44,276 bases of DNA, from the NCBI GenBank assembly GCA_903899015.1, contig CAIUHP010000062.1, positions 1 to 44,276 of the forward strand, read 5' to 3'. The stretch is from an uncultured Armatimonadota bacterium (GTDB lineage Bacteria > Armatimonadota > Fimbriimonadia > Fimbriimonadales > Fimbriimonadaceae). This document shows positions 1-8,623 of the stretch, piece after piece. Numbering within the stretch: the stretch's first letter is position 1; each line of letters starts with the position of its first letter. The notes under the pieces are model-generated. The model was not told the DNA's origin. It searched no databases and saw nothing but the letters and a program-made list of their open reading frames with translations. A program made the translations under genes and the position numbers.

Positions 1-270
1 GGTTGTGGTACCTGTGCAAGGGTTGCTTGGCATCGCACCACCCATGTCGGTAGCGTAGTCAGCAAGCGTTGTGTCGTATGCGTTAGCACCGATTGCTTTG
101 GACTGAACAGCCGTTGCAAGTGCTCGAGCATTGGTGTTTGCCGCGCCTTGTCGTGATGTCTGAACCGAGCTGAGGTAGCTAGGAAGTGCGATGGCAGTCA
201 AAATGCCGAGGATCAAAACGACGACGAGAAGTTCGATGAGGGTGAAACCCTTGCGGTTGCTGTTCTTCAT
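1..270 (-). CDS. type IV pilin-like protein, 3' end outside window
   Basis: The minus strand is open from ATG at 270 to the window edge (90 codons seen). The product starts with a short basic leader, then the class III prepilin cleavage motif G|FTLIEL, with Glu at +5 of the mature protein, followed by about 20 hydrophobic residues. This is the signature of type IV pilins and type II secretion pseudopilins, which are cut and N-methylated by PilD and assembled into an envelope-spanning filament. The visible mature part is Ala/Thr/Asn-rich, as in major pilins of the PilA/PilE type. The C-terminal half is missing, so pilin and pseudopilin cannot be told apart. No pilus assembly genes are seen beside it. 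Confidence 0.9.
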   Translation of the reverse strand, partial: MKNSNRKGFTLIELLVVVLILGILTAIALPSYLSSVQTSRQGAANTNARALATAVQSKAIGANAYDTTLADYATDMGGAMPSNPCTGTTT

Positions 271-373
271 GATTAGTAGTGTCCCATCCTTCTTCGGTAC
301 AAGAAAGTCACAACTTTACGGGACACCGGATTAGGTGACCAAAGGGCCCACATGAACCTGGTGCTTCTAGAAG

Positions 374-2236
374 TTAACGAACCTTGACGGGCAACTGACT
401 GGATATGAGACGTCGTCTCTTTTCGATTTCAGGTTTGCTCATCGCGAATAGCACGTGTTCTGCTTTATCTAGGGCAGAAAGTGCGCCTTTGAAGTCTTTC
501 ACGGCAATTTTCGCGTCGGCTAAGTCAGTCCAGGCTCTACCGCTCGAATCATTGATTTTCAACGAATGCTGTAGAAGCTTGATCGCATCTTTGTAGTTGT
601 GATCTAGGACTCGTTCATGCCCCAACGAAGCCTCGCAGTCAGCATAGTTTGGATTGAGTTTCATGGCCGTTTCCCAGTAGTGAATGGCTGATGGACGATC
701 TATGGGTCTTATTAACCTTCCGTACAAATAGTTTATCCAGGCGTCTTTAGGGCTTACATAAAGAGCGACTCGCGCCACACGCCTTGCCTCGACCACTCGA
801 TTTGCTCGTGCAAGATAGTAGGCATCGCTTCCGATGAAGTTTCCGAAAGGTTGGACATTCTCACGGCCTCCGTTGATTCGTAACCGAGCAACAACCTCGG
901 GAGTAATGGCACTTTCCTTTTTAGCCTCCAGAAGCTCGATCCATTGGGGCGTATCCATGATCCAGCTAATCGTCTGATTGCAAACGTCAACCGCTTGCGA
1001 AGTTTTCCCTGCCTGCTGGAGAAACTTCGAATAGAACTGTGTTCCAGACACAAAGTGAGGGTCATTGTCAAAGACGGCTTTCCAAAAGCCGATCGGAGTC
1101 AACCACAAATGAATTGCCCACCAGGACATTACAGCCCCGACCACGAGATTTGCGCCTGTGAGTCCAGTCAGCCAATACTTCTTTGATTGGAAACCGTCAC
1201 TGCATGCTATTCCTAAGAGACACGCAACCGCAATTCCGGTAGAAGCCACTCGATAAGGCCCGACAACAAGCGCCGGCACAGGAGGGAAATTAGAAACGGG
1301 AAGGTAAACCAGCAGACCACAAATAGCTATCCAAGCAAGCGTCCGGTTCTTCTGCCAAGCCAACCGCATCAGATAACCTGCGGCACCGATTATTGCGGCT
1401 CCGACGATCCACCAAACAACACCCGTCATATGCTCAAGCGTAAACGTGATCAGCGATTTTGGATTAGGGGTTAGAAACGCCAACCCATAGTGAGCAGCAG
1501 AACGAAGACCGAGATCGAACATGATCCACTTCGAACCGGTGGCGCCTTGGGGAACAGGTCCTCCGAAATACCAAAGGACCAAATAAACAAGCAACGCTCC
1601 CCCGAATGGAATGCAGATCCTGATTGCATCCTTCCATTTCCCGCTACCAAGAGCAAACACAGAGATGGGGACGGCAAGCAAAATCGGAGCCACTTGCTCT
1701 TTAGACATTGCCGCGAAAAGGAAGCTAAAAACCGAAAGCGCTAACCAACCACCTTTTGATGTCTGGTGGTAACGAATCATTCCTAGAATGAAAACTGAAA
1801 GGAATAGGGTCGACAAGATGTCCGTTCGGCCACCAATCCAAGCAGTTGCTCCAACCTGCATCGGCTGAGTCGCAAAGAACAGCCCCCCTAAAATTGCCGC
1901 TGGTTTCTTTTCGGTGAGCACGAAAACGATGAGACAAACCAAGACCGCAGTGACTGCGTGAAGAAGGATATTGGTTTGGTGATAGAAGAATGGAATTCCG
2001 TGAGCGTAGGCAGAATCAGCAACGAACGAGACACTCGTAAGCGGTCGGTAATAGTTTGCAAACGGGTGCGTAAATGCTGAAATAAGGCTGTTGGTACCGA
2101 ATGCGCTCCCCCAAATTAGCTCATCATCATCCCAAATTGCCGCCCCTTTTAACGATGGCAGATAAAGAATTATGGAAGCAACAAACACGCCGATCAGCCC
2201 CAAACGCCAGTTGGTAAAAGTTCGTTTTTTAGCCAT
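374..2236 (-). CDS. GT-C-like membrane glycosyltransferase with C-terminal TPRs
   Basis: A 620-residue protein with a first membrane helix at about residues 12-30, then an acidic WDDDE loop near residue 36. Next come an RPL segment and an H-x2-N-x3-H pattern leading into many further hydrophobic helices up to about residue 390. This architecture matches GT-C fold glycosyltransferases of the protein O-mannosyltransferase/TMTC type, which use lipid-linked sugars on the outer face of the membrane. The C-terminal third (about 480-610) has tetratricopeptide-like helix pairs, for example around LNPNYADCEASLG. A role in glycosylating exported proteins, perhaps the pilin just downstream, is inference from adjacency. 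The donor and acceptor are unknown. ATG at 2236; no clear Shine-Dalgarno sequence. Confidence 0.7.
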   Translation of the reverse strand: MAKKRTFTNWRLGLIGVFVASIILYLPSLKGAAIWDDDELIWGSAFGTNSLISAFTHPFANYYRPLTSVSFVADSAYAHGIPFFYHQTNILLHAVTAVLVCLIVFVLTEKKPAAILGGLFFATQPMQVGATAWIGGRTDILSTLFLSVFILGMIRYHQTSKGGWLALSVFSFLFAAMSKEQVAPILLAVPISVFALGSGKWKDAIRICIPFGGALLVYLVLWYFGGPVPQGATGSKWIMFDLGLRSAAHYGLAFLTPNPKSLITFTLEHMTGVVWWIVGAAIIGAAGYLMRLAWQKNRTLAWIAICGLLVYLPVSNFPPVPALVVGPYRVASTGIAVACLLGIACSDGFQSKKYWLTGLTGANLVVGAVMSWWAIHLWLTPIGFWKAVFDNDPHFVSGTQFYSKFLQQAGKTSQAVDVCNQTISWIMDTPQWIELLEAKKESAITPEVVARLRINGGRENVQPFGNFIGSDAYYLARANRVVEARRVARVALYVSPKDAWINYLYGRLIRPIDRPSAIHYWETAMKLNPNYADCEASLGHERVLDHNYKDAIKLLQHSLKINDSSGRAWTDLADAKIAVKDFKGALSALDKAEHVLFAMSKPEIEKRRRLISSQLPVKVR

Positions 2237-2428
2237 GTTCTACTTTTGAATAACCGCAACCGCCAAGTTCACTAGGACATAAAGACAGCTACCGCTGCAT
2301 GATTGATTCTCAATTTTCTGAATCCGAGCCATGCTATATCAGAACTGGATTAACGTATATTCAACTAGAGCCGAGATTGACAATCCTGACCTCTTCAATG
2401 GCTCCCGTTCGCGAAGACTTGTAGCTCC

Positions 2429-2956
2429 ATGAAATCATTCGTTCTTCCCTATTATGTTTTGACTTTGATAAGTTCTCAGGGTGCCAAGAATCTGCCGCAA
2501 AACCCAACCAAGCAGTTTGAGCATTACTATCAAACACTAGATTCCCTTCTCATACAGAAAGACGTGAAGGGCACTTTGGCTCTCATTCGAGACTCCCACA
2601 CCGCCGATTACACTCACGAAAGCAAACCGGATGTTCGGGGCCAGCGAACCAAACGCAATTTGAAAGAAACAATCGAGTCCGTTGAGAAGGCGGTGCGGTG
2701 GATGGCAGCGTTCAAGGAATCCGTATCTAAGGTTGAAAAGGTTTCCTTGTCCCCTCATAAAGCCGTGGTTACCGTTATTTCGAGTCTTTCGGGAATCACG
2801 CCGAAAACACCGAACGGAAAGAATCAAATCATGGTGCTATACAGCAAGAGCGAAGACACCTGGGTCCAAGTCGGTTCCAAATGGAAAATCAAAGTCATCC
2901 GCACCCTCGAAGATCGAATGACTATCGATGGAAAGCCTGTTCCGTTTCACTCGTAG
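2429..2956 (+). CDS. small exported protein, possibly NTF2/SnoaL-like fold
   Basis: A 175-residue product starting with a hydrophobic stretch (residues 3-17) that could be a short signal peptide. The body alternates amphipathic helices with strand-like segments (KAVVTVISS, NQIMVLYS, SKWKIKVIRTLED). The ending, where a W-K-I strand follows the words for a measured quantity, resembles NTF2/SnoaL-like ketosteroid isomerase folds that sit in the periplasm without catalytic residues. It stands alone: the gene on its left is divergent and the next gene is 130 bp away. I do not recognise a specific family, and function is unknown. Confidence 0.55.
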   Translation: MKSFVLPYYVLTLISSQGAKNLPQNPTKQFEHYYQTLDSLLIQKDVKGTLALIRDSHTADYTHESKPDVRGQRTKRNLKETIESVEKAVRWMAAFKESVSKVEKVSLSPHKAVVTVISSLSGITPKTPNGKNQIMVLYSKSEDTWVQVGSKWKIKVIRTLEDRMTIDGKPVPFHS

Positions 2957-3086
2957 TGGTTAGCTGGCTTGACCCTGTGTAATTTACTTGCTACAATTGG
3001 CCTCAGGAAGGAACTGAGTCCCAAAAATCCTCTTATTTGAACTAGGTCTTTTCGTCGAATCTCCAGAAAAGCTTGTCCAATTCTTC

Positions 3087-3584
3087 ATGAGCCTTAAGCA
3101 GCCCGCAAATGATCCCGCCGAAATAGAAGCGGCGATTCGTTCGAGCTACTTGGCACAAGGACTCTCGGAAGCTCAGGTGAGGAGCCTAAACAAAATTGCT
3201 CGCTGGCAAACGTTCCGGAAAGGTGAACCCATCATTGAGCAATACGATCAAGCTCGAGATTTGCTTATCTTGGCTTCGGGTACAGCTCATGTCCTCACCG
3301 ATTTAGGCGAACCGATTGGCTGGATTCGCCCGGGTATGCCGATGGGAGAAGTTGCGTTACTTGACGAGCGAACGAGGTCAGGAACGATTATTGCGGTTGA
3401 ACCTTGCGCAGTTGTGGTCCTGCCCGCAGAACCTCTTCTTGCCCTTTTGAAGAAATCTCCTTCCCTAGCCGCCAAGTGCCTCTACAACTTGAGTCGAATT
3501 CTCTGTGACCGTCTCCGAACGGCAAACAAAAATCTAGCTGCGCTGATGGCGATCGAAGAATCAGAAATTCGACCGCACCGCTAA
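3087..3584 (+). CDS. cyclic nucleotide-binding domain protein without DNA-binding domain
   Basis: The 165 residues make one cNMP-binding beta-roll of the CRP/FNR type, with helices at the N-terminus and at about 130-155. The phosphate-binding-cassette region reads MGEVALLDERTRSGT, including the G-E and R positions that contact the ligand in CRP. The usual winged helix (a further 60-80 residues) is missing: the ORF ends shortly after the dimerisation-like helix. It may therefore be a ligand-sensing or scaffold protein rather than a transcription factor. It ends in a 4-bp convergent overlap with the next gene. Confidence 0.75.
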   Translation: MSLKQPANDPAEIEAAIRSSYLAQGLSEAQVRSLNKIARWQTFRKGEPIIEQYDQARDLLILASGTAHVLTDLGEPIGWIRPGMPMGEVALLDERTRSGTIIAVEPCAVVVLPAEPLLALLKKSPSLAAKCLYNLSRILCDRLRTANKNLAALMAIEESEIRPHR

Positions 3585-4456
3585 GACTGGCTATGCCGCA
3601 GTTGGATCATCCCAAGACGATGCATTTCTTGTTTTTGAAGAATAAGTACGTCTTCTCGATGGGCGGATTCGAATACGGGCTCACCTTCCGAATACTTCTG
3701 CTCGGCGTCGGTATCGGAGAGTGCGATCAACAATGCAGGAATGAATTCAAGTTCACGGTTGTCGAAAGCTAAACATTTCATGCAGTCTGAATAGGCGCGT
3801 AGGATGATCGACTGAACTTCGTATCGAGTTGGATCTTGTGGAATAACGGCGTCTACCAAACCGCTTTTACTCGCCTGCTCACATGCAGACACGTCGAACG
3901 AATGGTGAGTCCGACAACCATGAGGTCGATATTCGTAACCCATGCACACACCTTCTTGGTTCAGCGGACACATTCGACTGCTGCTCAAGAGGTCAACCGG
4001 GCTCAGCCGGCTGCTCGCCTGAGAATACGCCTCCAACCGAGTCATCAGGCTGTTCATGACATCCGCGGAATGCTTCTTTCGGAGATAACTGGCAAGTGCA
4101 AGAACCACTGGCGCGGTGGTTGTGACACGAATCGAACAACAGAAGTGGCAACCTTTGGAACAGGCGATCCCCCCTTTGCTTTGGGTCTTCCCGGGCCCGG
4201 AACTTGGAACCACCTGCAAAAGTTGATCTAGCTGAATAAGGTTGGCGTGAATCGCCGTTCGAAGAACGTTGTCGGACTTATCGTCTGCAAACGGCTCGGC
4301 AAATAGCATCACCGCCTCAAAGTAAATTGGCATGATGACGTCGGCATCGGACCTTGCTTCAAGGTCCGATGAAGGCACAAAATCGACCGATTGAAGGAAT
4401 TGAAAAATCCGTTTGACGCGTCGTGCGTTGTCCTTCGAATTTGAGGTCCTTCCCAT
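3581..4456 (-). CDS. YkgJ-family cysteine cluster protein
   Basis: A 291-residue protein with a cluster CSKGCHFCC near residues 98-106, then CPLNQEGVC and RPHGCRTHH further on. This is the spacing of the YkgJ-type (CxxxCxxCC) zinc- or iron-chelating domain. Members are uncharacterised metal-binding proteins, sometimes linked to protein oxidation or flagellar lysine methylation. The N-terminal 80 residues and C-terminal 60 residues are helical extensions I cannot assign. ATG at 4456 is preceded by a TAACCT box six bases upstream and by no Shine-Dalgarno sequence. No partner gene is visible. Confidence 0.75.
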   Translation of the reverse strand: MGRTSNSKDNARRVKRIFQFLQSVDFVPSSDLEARSDADVIMPIYFEAVMLFAEPFADDKSDNVLRTAIHANLIQLDQLLQVVPSSGPGKTQSKGGIACSKGCHFCCSIRVTTTAPVVLALASYLRKKHSADVMNSLMTRLEAYSQASSRLSPVDLLSSSRMCPLNQEGVCMGYEYRPHGCRTHHSFDVSACEQASKSGLVDAVIPQDPTRYEVQSIILRAYSDCMKCLAFDNRELEFIPALLIALSDTDAEQKYSEGEPVFESAHREDVLILQKQEMHRLGMIQLRHSQS

Positions 4457-4462
4457 GGTATC

Positions 4463-4468
4463 AGGTTA
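4463..4468 (-). promoter_or_regulatory. probable -10 box of a leaderless gene (YkgJ-like)
   Basis: On the minus strand TAACCT is followed by six bases and then the ATG of the cysteine cluster gene. Transcription would start at or next to the A of ATG. No Shine-Dalgarno sequence is present. Inference from spacing. Confidence 0.45.
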
Positions 4469-4519
4469 CTTCCAAACCATAATTCCGTTCTACGACAGCT
4501 AAATCTAACGGTCGCGAGA

Positions 4520-4525
4520 TAAGAT
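4520..4525 (+). promoter_or_regulatory. probable -10 box of the pyrimidine operon (leaderless)
   Basis: TAAGAT lies five bases before the preT ATG, with no Shine-Dalgarno sequence. The four downstream genes of the same operon mostly carry purine-rich ribosome sites. No clear -35 box is seen. Inference. Confidence 0.45.
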
Positions 4526-4530
4526 GAACC

Positions 4531-5829
4531 ATGACTTTTAAGGAGAGGGTTGCCCCAGTCCGTAGAGACCCACTAGCGGAGGAAACGCCTGCCTTCACTC
4601 CCAACGAGGCTCTCTTGGAAGCGAACCGATGCCTCTACTGCTACGATGCACCCTGTATTCAAGCCTGTCCGACCCATATTGATGTTCCGCAATTCATCAA
4701 AAAGATCGCGTCAAAGAACTTAATCGGCTCGGCACGGACAATCCTCGAATCGAATCTACTTGGAGCTACATGTGCTCGCGTTTGTCCTGTTCAGGAGTTA
4801 TGTGAAGGAGCGTGCGTATTAGGCCACGAACATCGGCCCATCGCCATTGGACGACTGCAGCGGTTTGCAATCGATTCTGTAACCAAGGATCTTTTTAAAC
4901 CACGACCTCCTAGCGGTAAGACAGTTGCTCTGATTGGTTCCGGCCCGGCAAGTTTATCGTGCGCGGGAGAGCTTGCCAAGTTAGGTCATGAAGTCACGAT
5001 CTTCGAAAAGAAATCGCTTCCGGGAGGACTCTCAACTTACGGAATTATCTCGATTCGCGAACCTATCGACATCGCGGTTGAGGAAGCTCGGATGATTGAG
5101 AGGCTCGGGGTCAGGTTCGAATTCGGAATAGAAGCCCAAATCGACGACTTGGTTGGCCAATATGACGCCGTGTTCGTTGGCGCAGGTCTCGGCGGGTCAC
5201 CGCAGCTCGGGATTCCAGGCGAAGAAGACATCCTCGATGGCTTGAATTACATTGAAGCGAGCAAAGTTGACCTGAACTCGGTCCCAGTTGCAAGGCATGT
5301 CGCCGTCATTGGTGCCGGTAACACCGCGATCGACTGCGCAACCATCGCCAAGCGCCTCGGTGCGGAAACCGTATCGATCGTTTATCGTCGCTCGGAAGAA
5401 GACATGACGGCGTATGCTCACGAAGTCTCTTTCGCTAAGAACGAGGGGATTCGATTCGACTTTCATTCGCAACCTATTCGAGTTCTGAGCGAAGACAATG
5501 GGGTCGTAGGCTTAGAGTGCTGTCGAACGGAACCTGGCGGATTGGATGAATCGGGCCGGCCAATTTCTCACCCCATTCCGGATTCTAATTTTGTGATGCA
5601 AGTGGATCAAGTCATCAAAGCCATCGGGCAAGTGAAGCACCTCCACCGACTCGATACTGAAAGAGGATTCATCAAGGTGGATGTGAACTACCAAACAAGT
5701 CAACGCTCCGTTTATGCCGGTGGTGATTGCATCCGGTCTCACGGCTCGGCATCAACGGTCATGGCCGTTCAAGATGGAAAGCTTGCAGCAATGGCGATCG
5801 ACCGACAACTTCGAGGCTCAAATGGCTGA
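4531..5829 (+). CDS. preT: NAD-dependent dihydropyrimidine dehydrogenase, PreT subunit
   Basis: A 432-residue flavoprotein of the glutamate-synthase small-subunit type. The N-terminal domain has two cysteine clusters (CLYCYDAPCIQACP and CARVCPVQELCEGAC) for [4Fe-4S] centres. Two dinucleotide folds follow: GSGPASLSCAG near residue 135 (FAD) and GAGNTAIDCAT near 265 (NAD). A C-terminal GGD segment near 408 contacts FAD. PreT feeds electrons between NAD(H) and PreA in reduction of uracil and thymine. It is the first gene of a five-gene operon and overlaps preA by 8 bp, which fits a two-subunit enzyme. Length matches the family (about 410-450). The direct PreA neighbour argues against a glutamate synthase role. 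Confidence 0.92.
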   Translation: MTFKERVAPVRRDPLAEETPAFTPNEALLEANRCLYCYDAPCIQACPTHIDVPQFIKKIASKNLIGSARTILESNLLGATCARVCPVQELCEGACVLGHEHRPIAIGRLQRFAIDSVTKDLFKPRPPSGKTVALIGSGPASLSCAGELAKLGHEVTIFEKKSLPGGLSTYGIISIREPIDIAVEEARMIERLGVRFEFGIEAQIDDLVGQYDAVFVGAGLGGSPQLGIPGEEDILDGLNYIEASKVDLNSVPVARHVAVIGAGNTAIDCATIAKRLGAETVSIVYRRSEEDMTAYAHEVSFAKNEGIRFDFHSQPIRVLSEDNGVVGLECCRTEPGGLDESGRPISHPIPDSNFVMQVDQVIKAIGQVKHLHRLDTERGFIKVDVNYQTSQRSVYAGGDCIRSHGSASTVMAVQDGKLAAMAIDRQLRGSNG

Positions 5830-7204
5830 TCTCAAAACTAATTTCGCAGGTATCTCAAGCCCAAATCCGTTTTGGCTCGCCTCGGCCCCACCCTCAAACT
5901 CAGGCCATCAGGTGCACAAAGCCTTTGAAGCGGGTTGGGGTGGCGTCGTGTGGAAAACGATCGGTGCGCCCGTTCTAAACGTTTCTAACCGATATGGTGC
6001 TTGGCATCTCGGGGGCCAAAAGATGCTCGGGATCAATAACGTCGAATTGATCTCGGACCGTCCGCTTGAGGACAATCTGCGCGAGATTTCCGAGATTAAG
6101 CGAGCCTGGCCCGATCGCGCGGTCATCGTGTCCGCAATGGTTGAGTCGACTCCCGAGGCTTGGCGAGAAATCGTCCACAGGATCGAAGATGCCGGTGCCG
6201 ACGGAATCGAGTTGAACTACGGTTGTCCTCATGGGATGAGTGAAAGAGGAATGGGGAGCGCGGTCGGGCAAGTTCCCGAATACTGCGAGCAGATCACCCA
6301 ATGGGTCACCAATGTCGCCAAGATTCCCGTACTCGTTAAGCTCACGCCCAACGTCGCGAATATCGTCGGCCCCGCGAGAGCAGCAATCGCAGGCGGAGCC
6401 CACGGAATCTCACTCATCAATACCCTCAACTCCATTACCGGAATTGACCTTGACACCTTTGAGATCTCGCCTAATATCGGCGGAAAGGGTGGACACGGAG
6501 GTTACGCGGGTCCGGCAGTTAAGCCAATCGCTCTTAATATGCTGGCTTCGGTAGCCAACGACGAAAGTATTCGAGCCTCGGGAGTTCCCATTAGCGGAAT
6601 GGGCGGGATATCTAATTGGAGTGATGCGGCTGAGTTCCTGGCACTCGGAGCAACGAGTCTTCAAGTCTGCACCGCGGTCATGCACTATGGATTTCGAATT
6701 ATTGCAGATCTGTGCGATGGCCTCAGCAATTGGATGGATGCCAAAGAGATCAAAAGCATTGAAGAATTTCGCGGTCGTAGCCTCCATCGCCTTTCGACCT
6801 TCCAAGACCTTGACCTGAACTTTAAAGCGGTCGCCAGAATTGATCCTGACAAGTGCATTAAGTGCAATCTCTGCTATATCGCATGCAATGACACCGCGCA
6901 TCAATGCATTGACTTAGTCAGTGTGACCGGACAGATCGTCTCGCCTGGATTAGACTTTCAATCGAGCGGCAAGCAAGCCGCAATTGACGGCCGTCCGACT
7001 CCTATGGTTCGGGAAAGTGATTGTGTCGGATGCCGGCTGTGCTACAACGTCTGCCCGGTAGAAAGCTGTATCGACATGGTTGAAGTTCCATCTGGTCGCC
7101 AACCCAAGACATGGGCCGAACTGTCTAACGAATTACCGGAAGTGAGTCACGATTGGAACGCAATGAAGCGCTATCGAGAAGCAAATGGAATTAGAATCCA
7201 TTAG
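5822..7204 (+). CDS. preA: NAD-dependent dihydropyrimidine dehydrogenase, PreA subunit
   Basis: A 460-residue TIM-barrel FMN enzyme of the dihydroorotate dehydrogenase superfamily that reduces uracil and thymine to the 5,6-dihydro forms. The active-site loop reads NYGCPHGMSERGMG; its Cys and His match the catalytic Cys and neighbouring His of animal dihydropyrimidine dehydrogenase, where the Gly before Cys is usually Ser. The C-terminal ferredoxin domain has two clusters (CIKCNLCYIACN, CVGCRLCYNVCP) for two [4Fe-4S] centres linking to PreT. The ATG at 5822 is chosen over the far upstream one at 5714, which lies inside preT; it has GAGG six bases upstream and gives the usual length. Confidence 0.93.
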   Translation: MADLKTNFAGISSPNPFWLASAPPSNSGHQVHKAFEAGWGGVVWKTIGAPVLNVSNRYGAWHLGGQKMLGINNVELISDRPLEDNLREISEIKRAWPDRAVIVSAMVESTPEAWREIVHRIEDAGADGIELNYGCPHGMSERGMGSAVGQVPEYCEQITQWVTNVAKIPVLVKLTPNVANIVGPARAAIAGGAHGISLINTLNSITGIDLDTFEISPNIGGKGGHGGYAGPAVKPIALNMLASVANDESIRASGVPISGMGGISNWSDAAEFLALGATSLQVCTAVMHYGFRIIADLCDGLSNWMDAKEIKSIEEFRGRSLHRLSTFQDLDLNFKAVARIDPDKCIKCNLCYIACNDTAHQCIDLVSVTGQIVSPGLDFQSSGKQAAIDGRPTPMVRESDCVGCRLCYNVCPVESCIDMVEVPSGRQPKTWAELSNELPEVSHDWNAMKRYREANGIRIH

Positions 7205-7225
7205 GATTATTTGGAAGCAACCAAT

Positions 7226-8605
7226 ATGGGATTACTCGTAAAAAATGGCGTGATCGTGACCGCTGATTCCATCAGCCGGGCGGACATCTATGCCGAAAAT
7301 GAAACGATCACTCGGATCGGTACGGATTTAGAGGTCCCTGTGGACACGACCGTTATCGATGCGAAAGGCAAGCTCGTTTTCCCAGGATTTATTGATCCTC
7401 ACGTTCATATCTACTTGCCATTTATGTCAACTTTTGCCAAGGATAACCATGAATCGGCAAGCATAGCGGCTCTCGTCGGTGGGACCACCACGTTCATCGA
7501 AATGTGTTGTCCGTCTCGCTTTGACGATGCCTTGGAAGGGTACGAACTTTGGAAATCCAAAGCGGCCGGGTCAAGTGCTTGCGACTACAGTTTCCATATG
7601 TCGGTCACCAAATTCGGTCCCGAAACCGAATCGCAAATGCGAGAAATCGTGGCAGATGGAATTGCATCATTCAAGATTTTCCTTTCCTACAAAGGGTTCT
7701 TCGGAGTGGAAGATGGCGAGATGTACGAAACCCTTCAGCTTGCCAAGAAATTGGGTGTGATTGTCACGGCGCACTGCGAGAATGCGGAGCTCGTGAGTCG
7801 ATTACAAGCAAAGCTTCTTTCGGAGGGCAAAACCGGTCCCGAGTGGCACGAGCCAAGCCGACCCGAATCTGTTGAGGCGGAAGGAACACAACGATTTGCT
7901 ACATTCTTAGAGAACACGGGTGCCACGGGATACGTCGTTCACCTTTCCTGCGAGCCCGCATTAAGGGCTGCCATGGCTGCCAAATCTAAGGGAACAGCCC
8001 TATTCGTTGAGTCCGTGCTTCCCCACTTTCTGCTTGACAAAACCTACGCTGAGCGAGCGGGAGCGGAGGGTATGAAGCACGTTATGTCACCACCCTTGCG
8101 ACATATAAGGAATCAGGAGGTTCTTTGGAACGCCCTCAACGCCGGATTTATTGACACGGTAGGAACCGACCACTGCCCATTCGACATCGAGCAAAAGCTT
8201 CTCGGTAAAGATGCGTTCACCCAAATTCCGAATGGCATCCCCGGCATCGAAGATCGGGTGAACTTACTCTATACATATGGGGTGAAGTCAGGTCGACTTG
8301 ACCTTCATCGCTTCGTGGACGCTGCGAGCACTCAATCGGCAAAAATCTTTGGACTATTTCCACGAAAAGGCACCATTGCCGTTGGCAGCGACGCGGATCT
8401 TGTCATCTTTGACCCCGAGTTTCAAGGCAAAGTGTCGGTCAAGACTCAACATACGCAGAATGACTACAACGGCTTTGAAGGGTTTGAGATTCAAGGACGC
8501 CCTGTAGTCGTTACCGTGCGAGGTCAAGTTCAAGTCAGTGATGGAAAATTCGTTGGACAGAAAGGACGAGGCAAGCTGCTCAAACGAGACCCAGCCTATT
8601 TCTAG
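7226..8605 (+). CDS. dihydropyrimidinase (hydantoinase family)
   Basis: A 459-residue amidohydrolase that opens dihydrouracil and dihydrothymine to N-carbamoyl-beta-amino acids. The binuclear metal site is visible: DPHVH (His59, His61), the Lys of SYKG near residue 156 that is carboxylated in this family, AHCE, VVHLSCE and GTDHCPF with the metal Asp. The length fits D-hydantoinase/dihydropyrimidinase (about 460-480). A TTG at 7211 would extend it by five residues, but ATG at 7226 has GGAAG eight bases upstream and is preferred. It lies 21 bp after preA and is followed by the carbamoyl hydrolase, so dihydropyrimidine is the likely substrate rather than allantoin or hydantoins. Confidence 0.92.
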   Translation: MGLLVKNGVIVTADSISRADIYAENETITRIGTDLEVPVDTTVIDAKGKLVFPGFIDPHVHIYLPFMSTFAKDNHESASIAALVGGTTTFIEMCCPSRFDDALEGYELWKSKAAGSSACDYSFHMSVTKFGPETESQMREIVADGIASFKIFLSYKGFFGVEDGEMYETLQLAKKLGVIVTAHCENAELVSRLQAKLLSEGKTGPEWHEPSRPESVEAEGTQRFATFLENTGATGYVVHLSCEPALRAAMAAKSKGTALFVESVLPHFLLDKTYAERAGAEGMKHVMSPPLRHIRNQEVLWNALNAGFIDTVGTDHCPFDIEQKLLGKDAFTQIPNGIPGIEDRVNLLYTYGVKSGRLDLHRFVDAASTQSAKIFGLFPRKGTIAVGSDADLVIFDPEFQGKVSVKTQHTQNDYNGFEGFEIQGRPVVVTVRGQVQVSDGKFVGQKGRGKLLKRDPAYF

Positions 8606-8623
8606 CCGACAAGAGGAAGCAAC

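Noticed and set aside
2237-2428. Riboswitch or RNA gene in the divergent spacer
   Set aside because: No conserved motif or strong hairpin could be seen in this spacer.
5714-5821. Extended N-terminus of preA from ATG at 5714
   Set aside because: This region is coding for preT in another frame, and the residues it would add are not like the family; ATG at 5822 fits.
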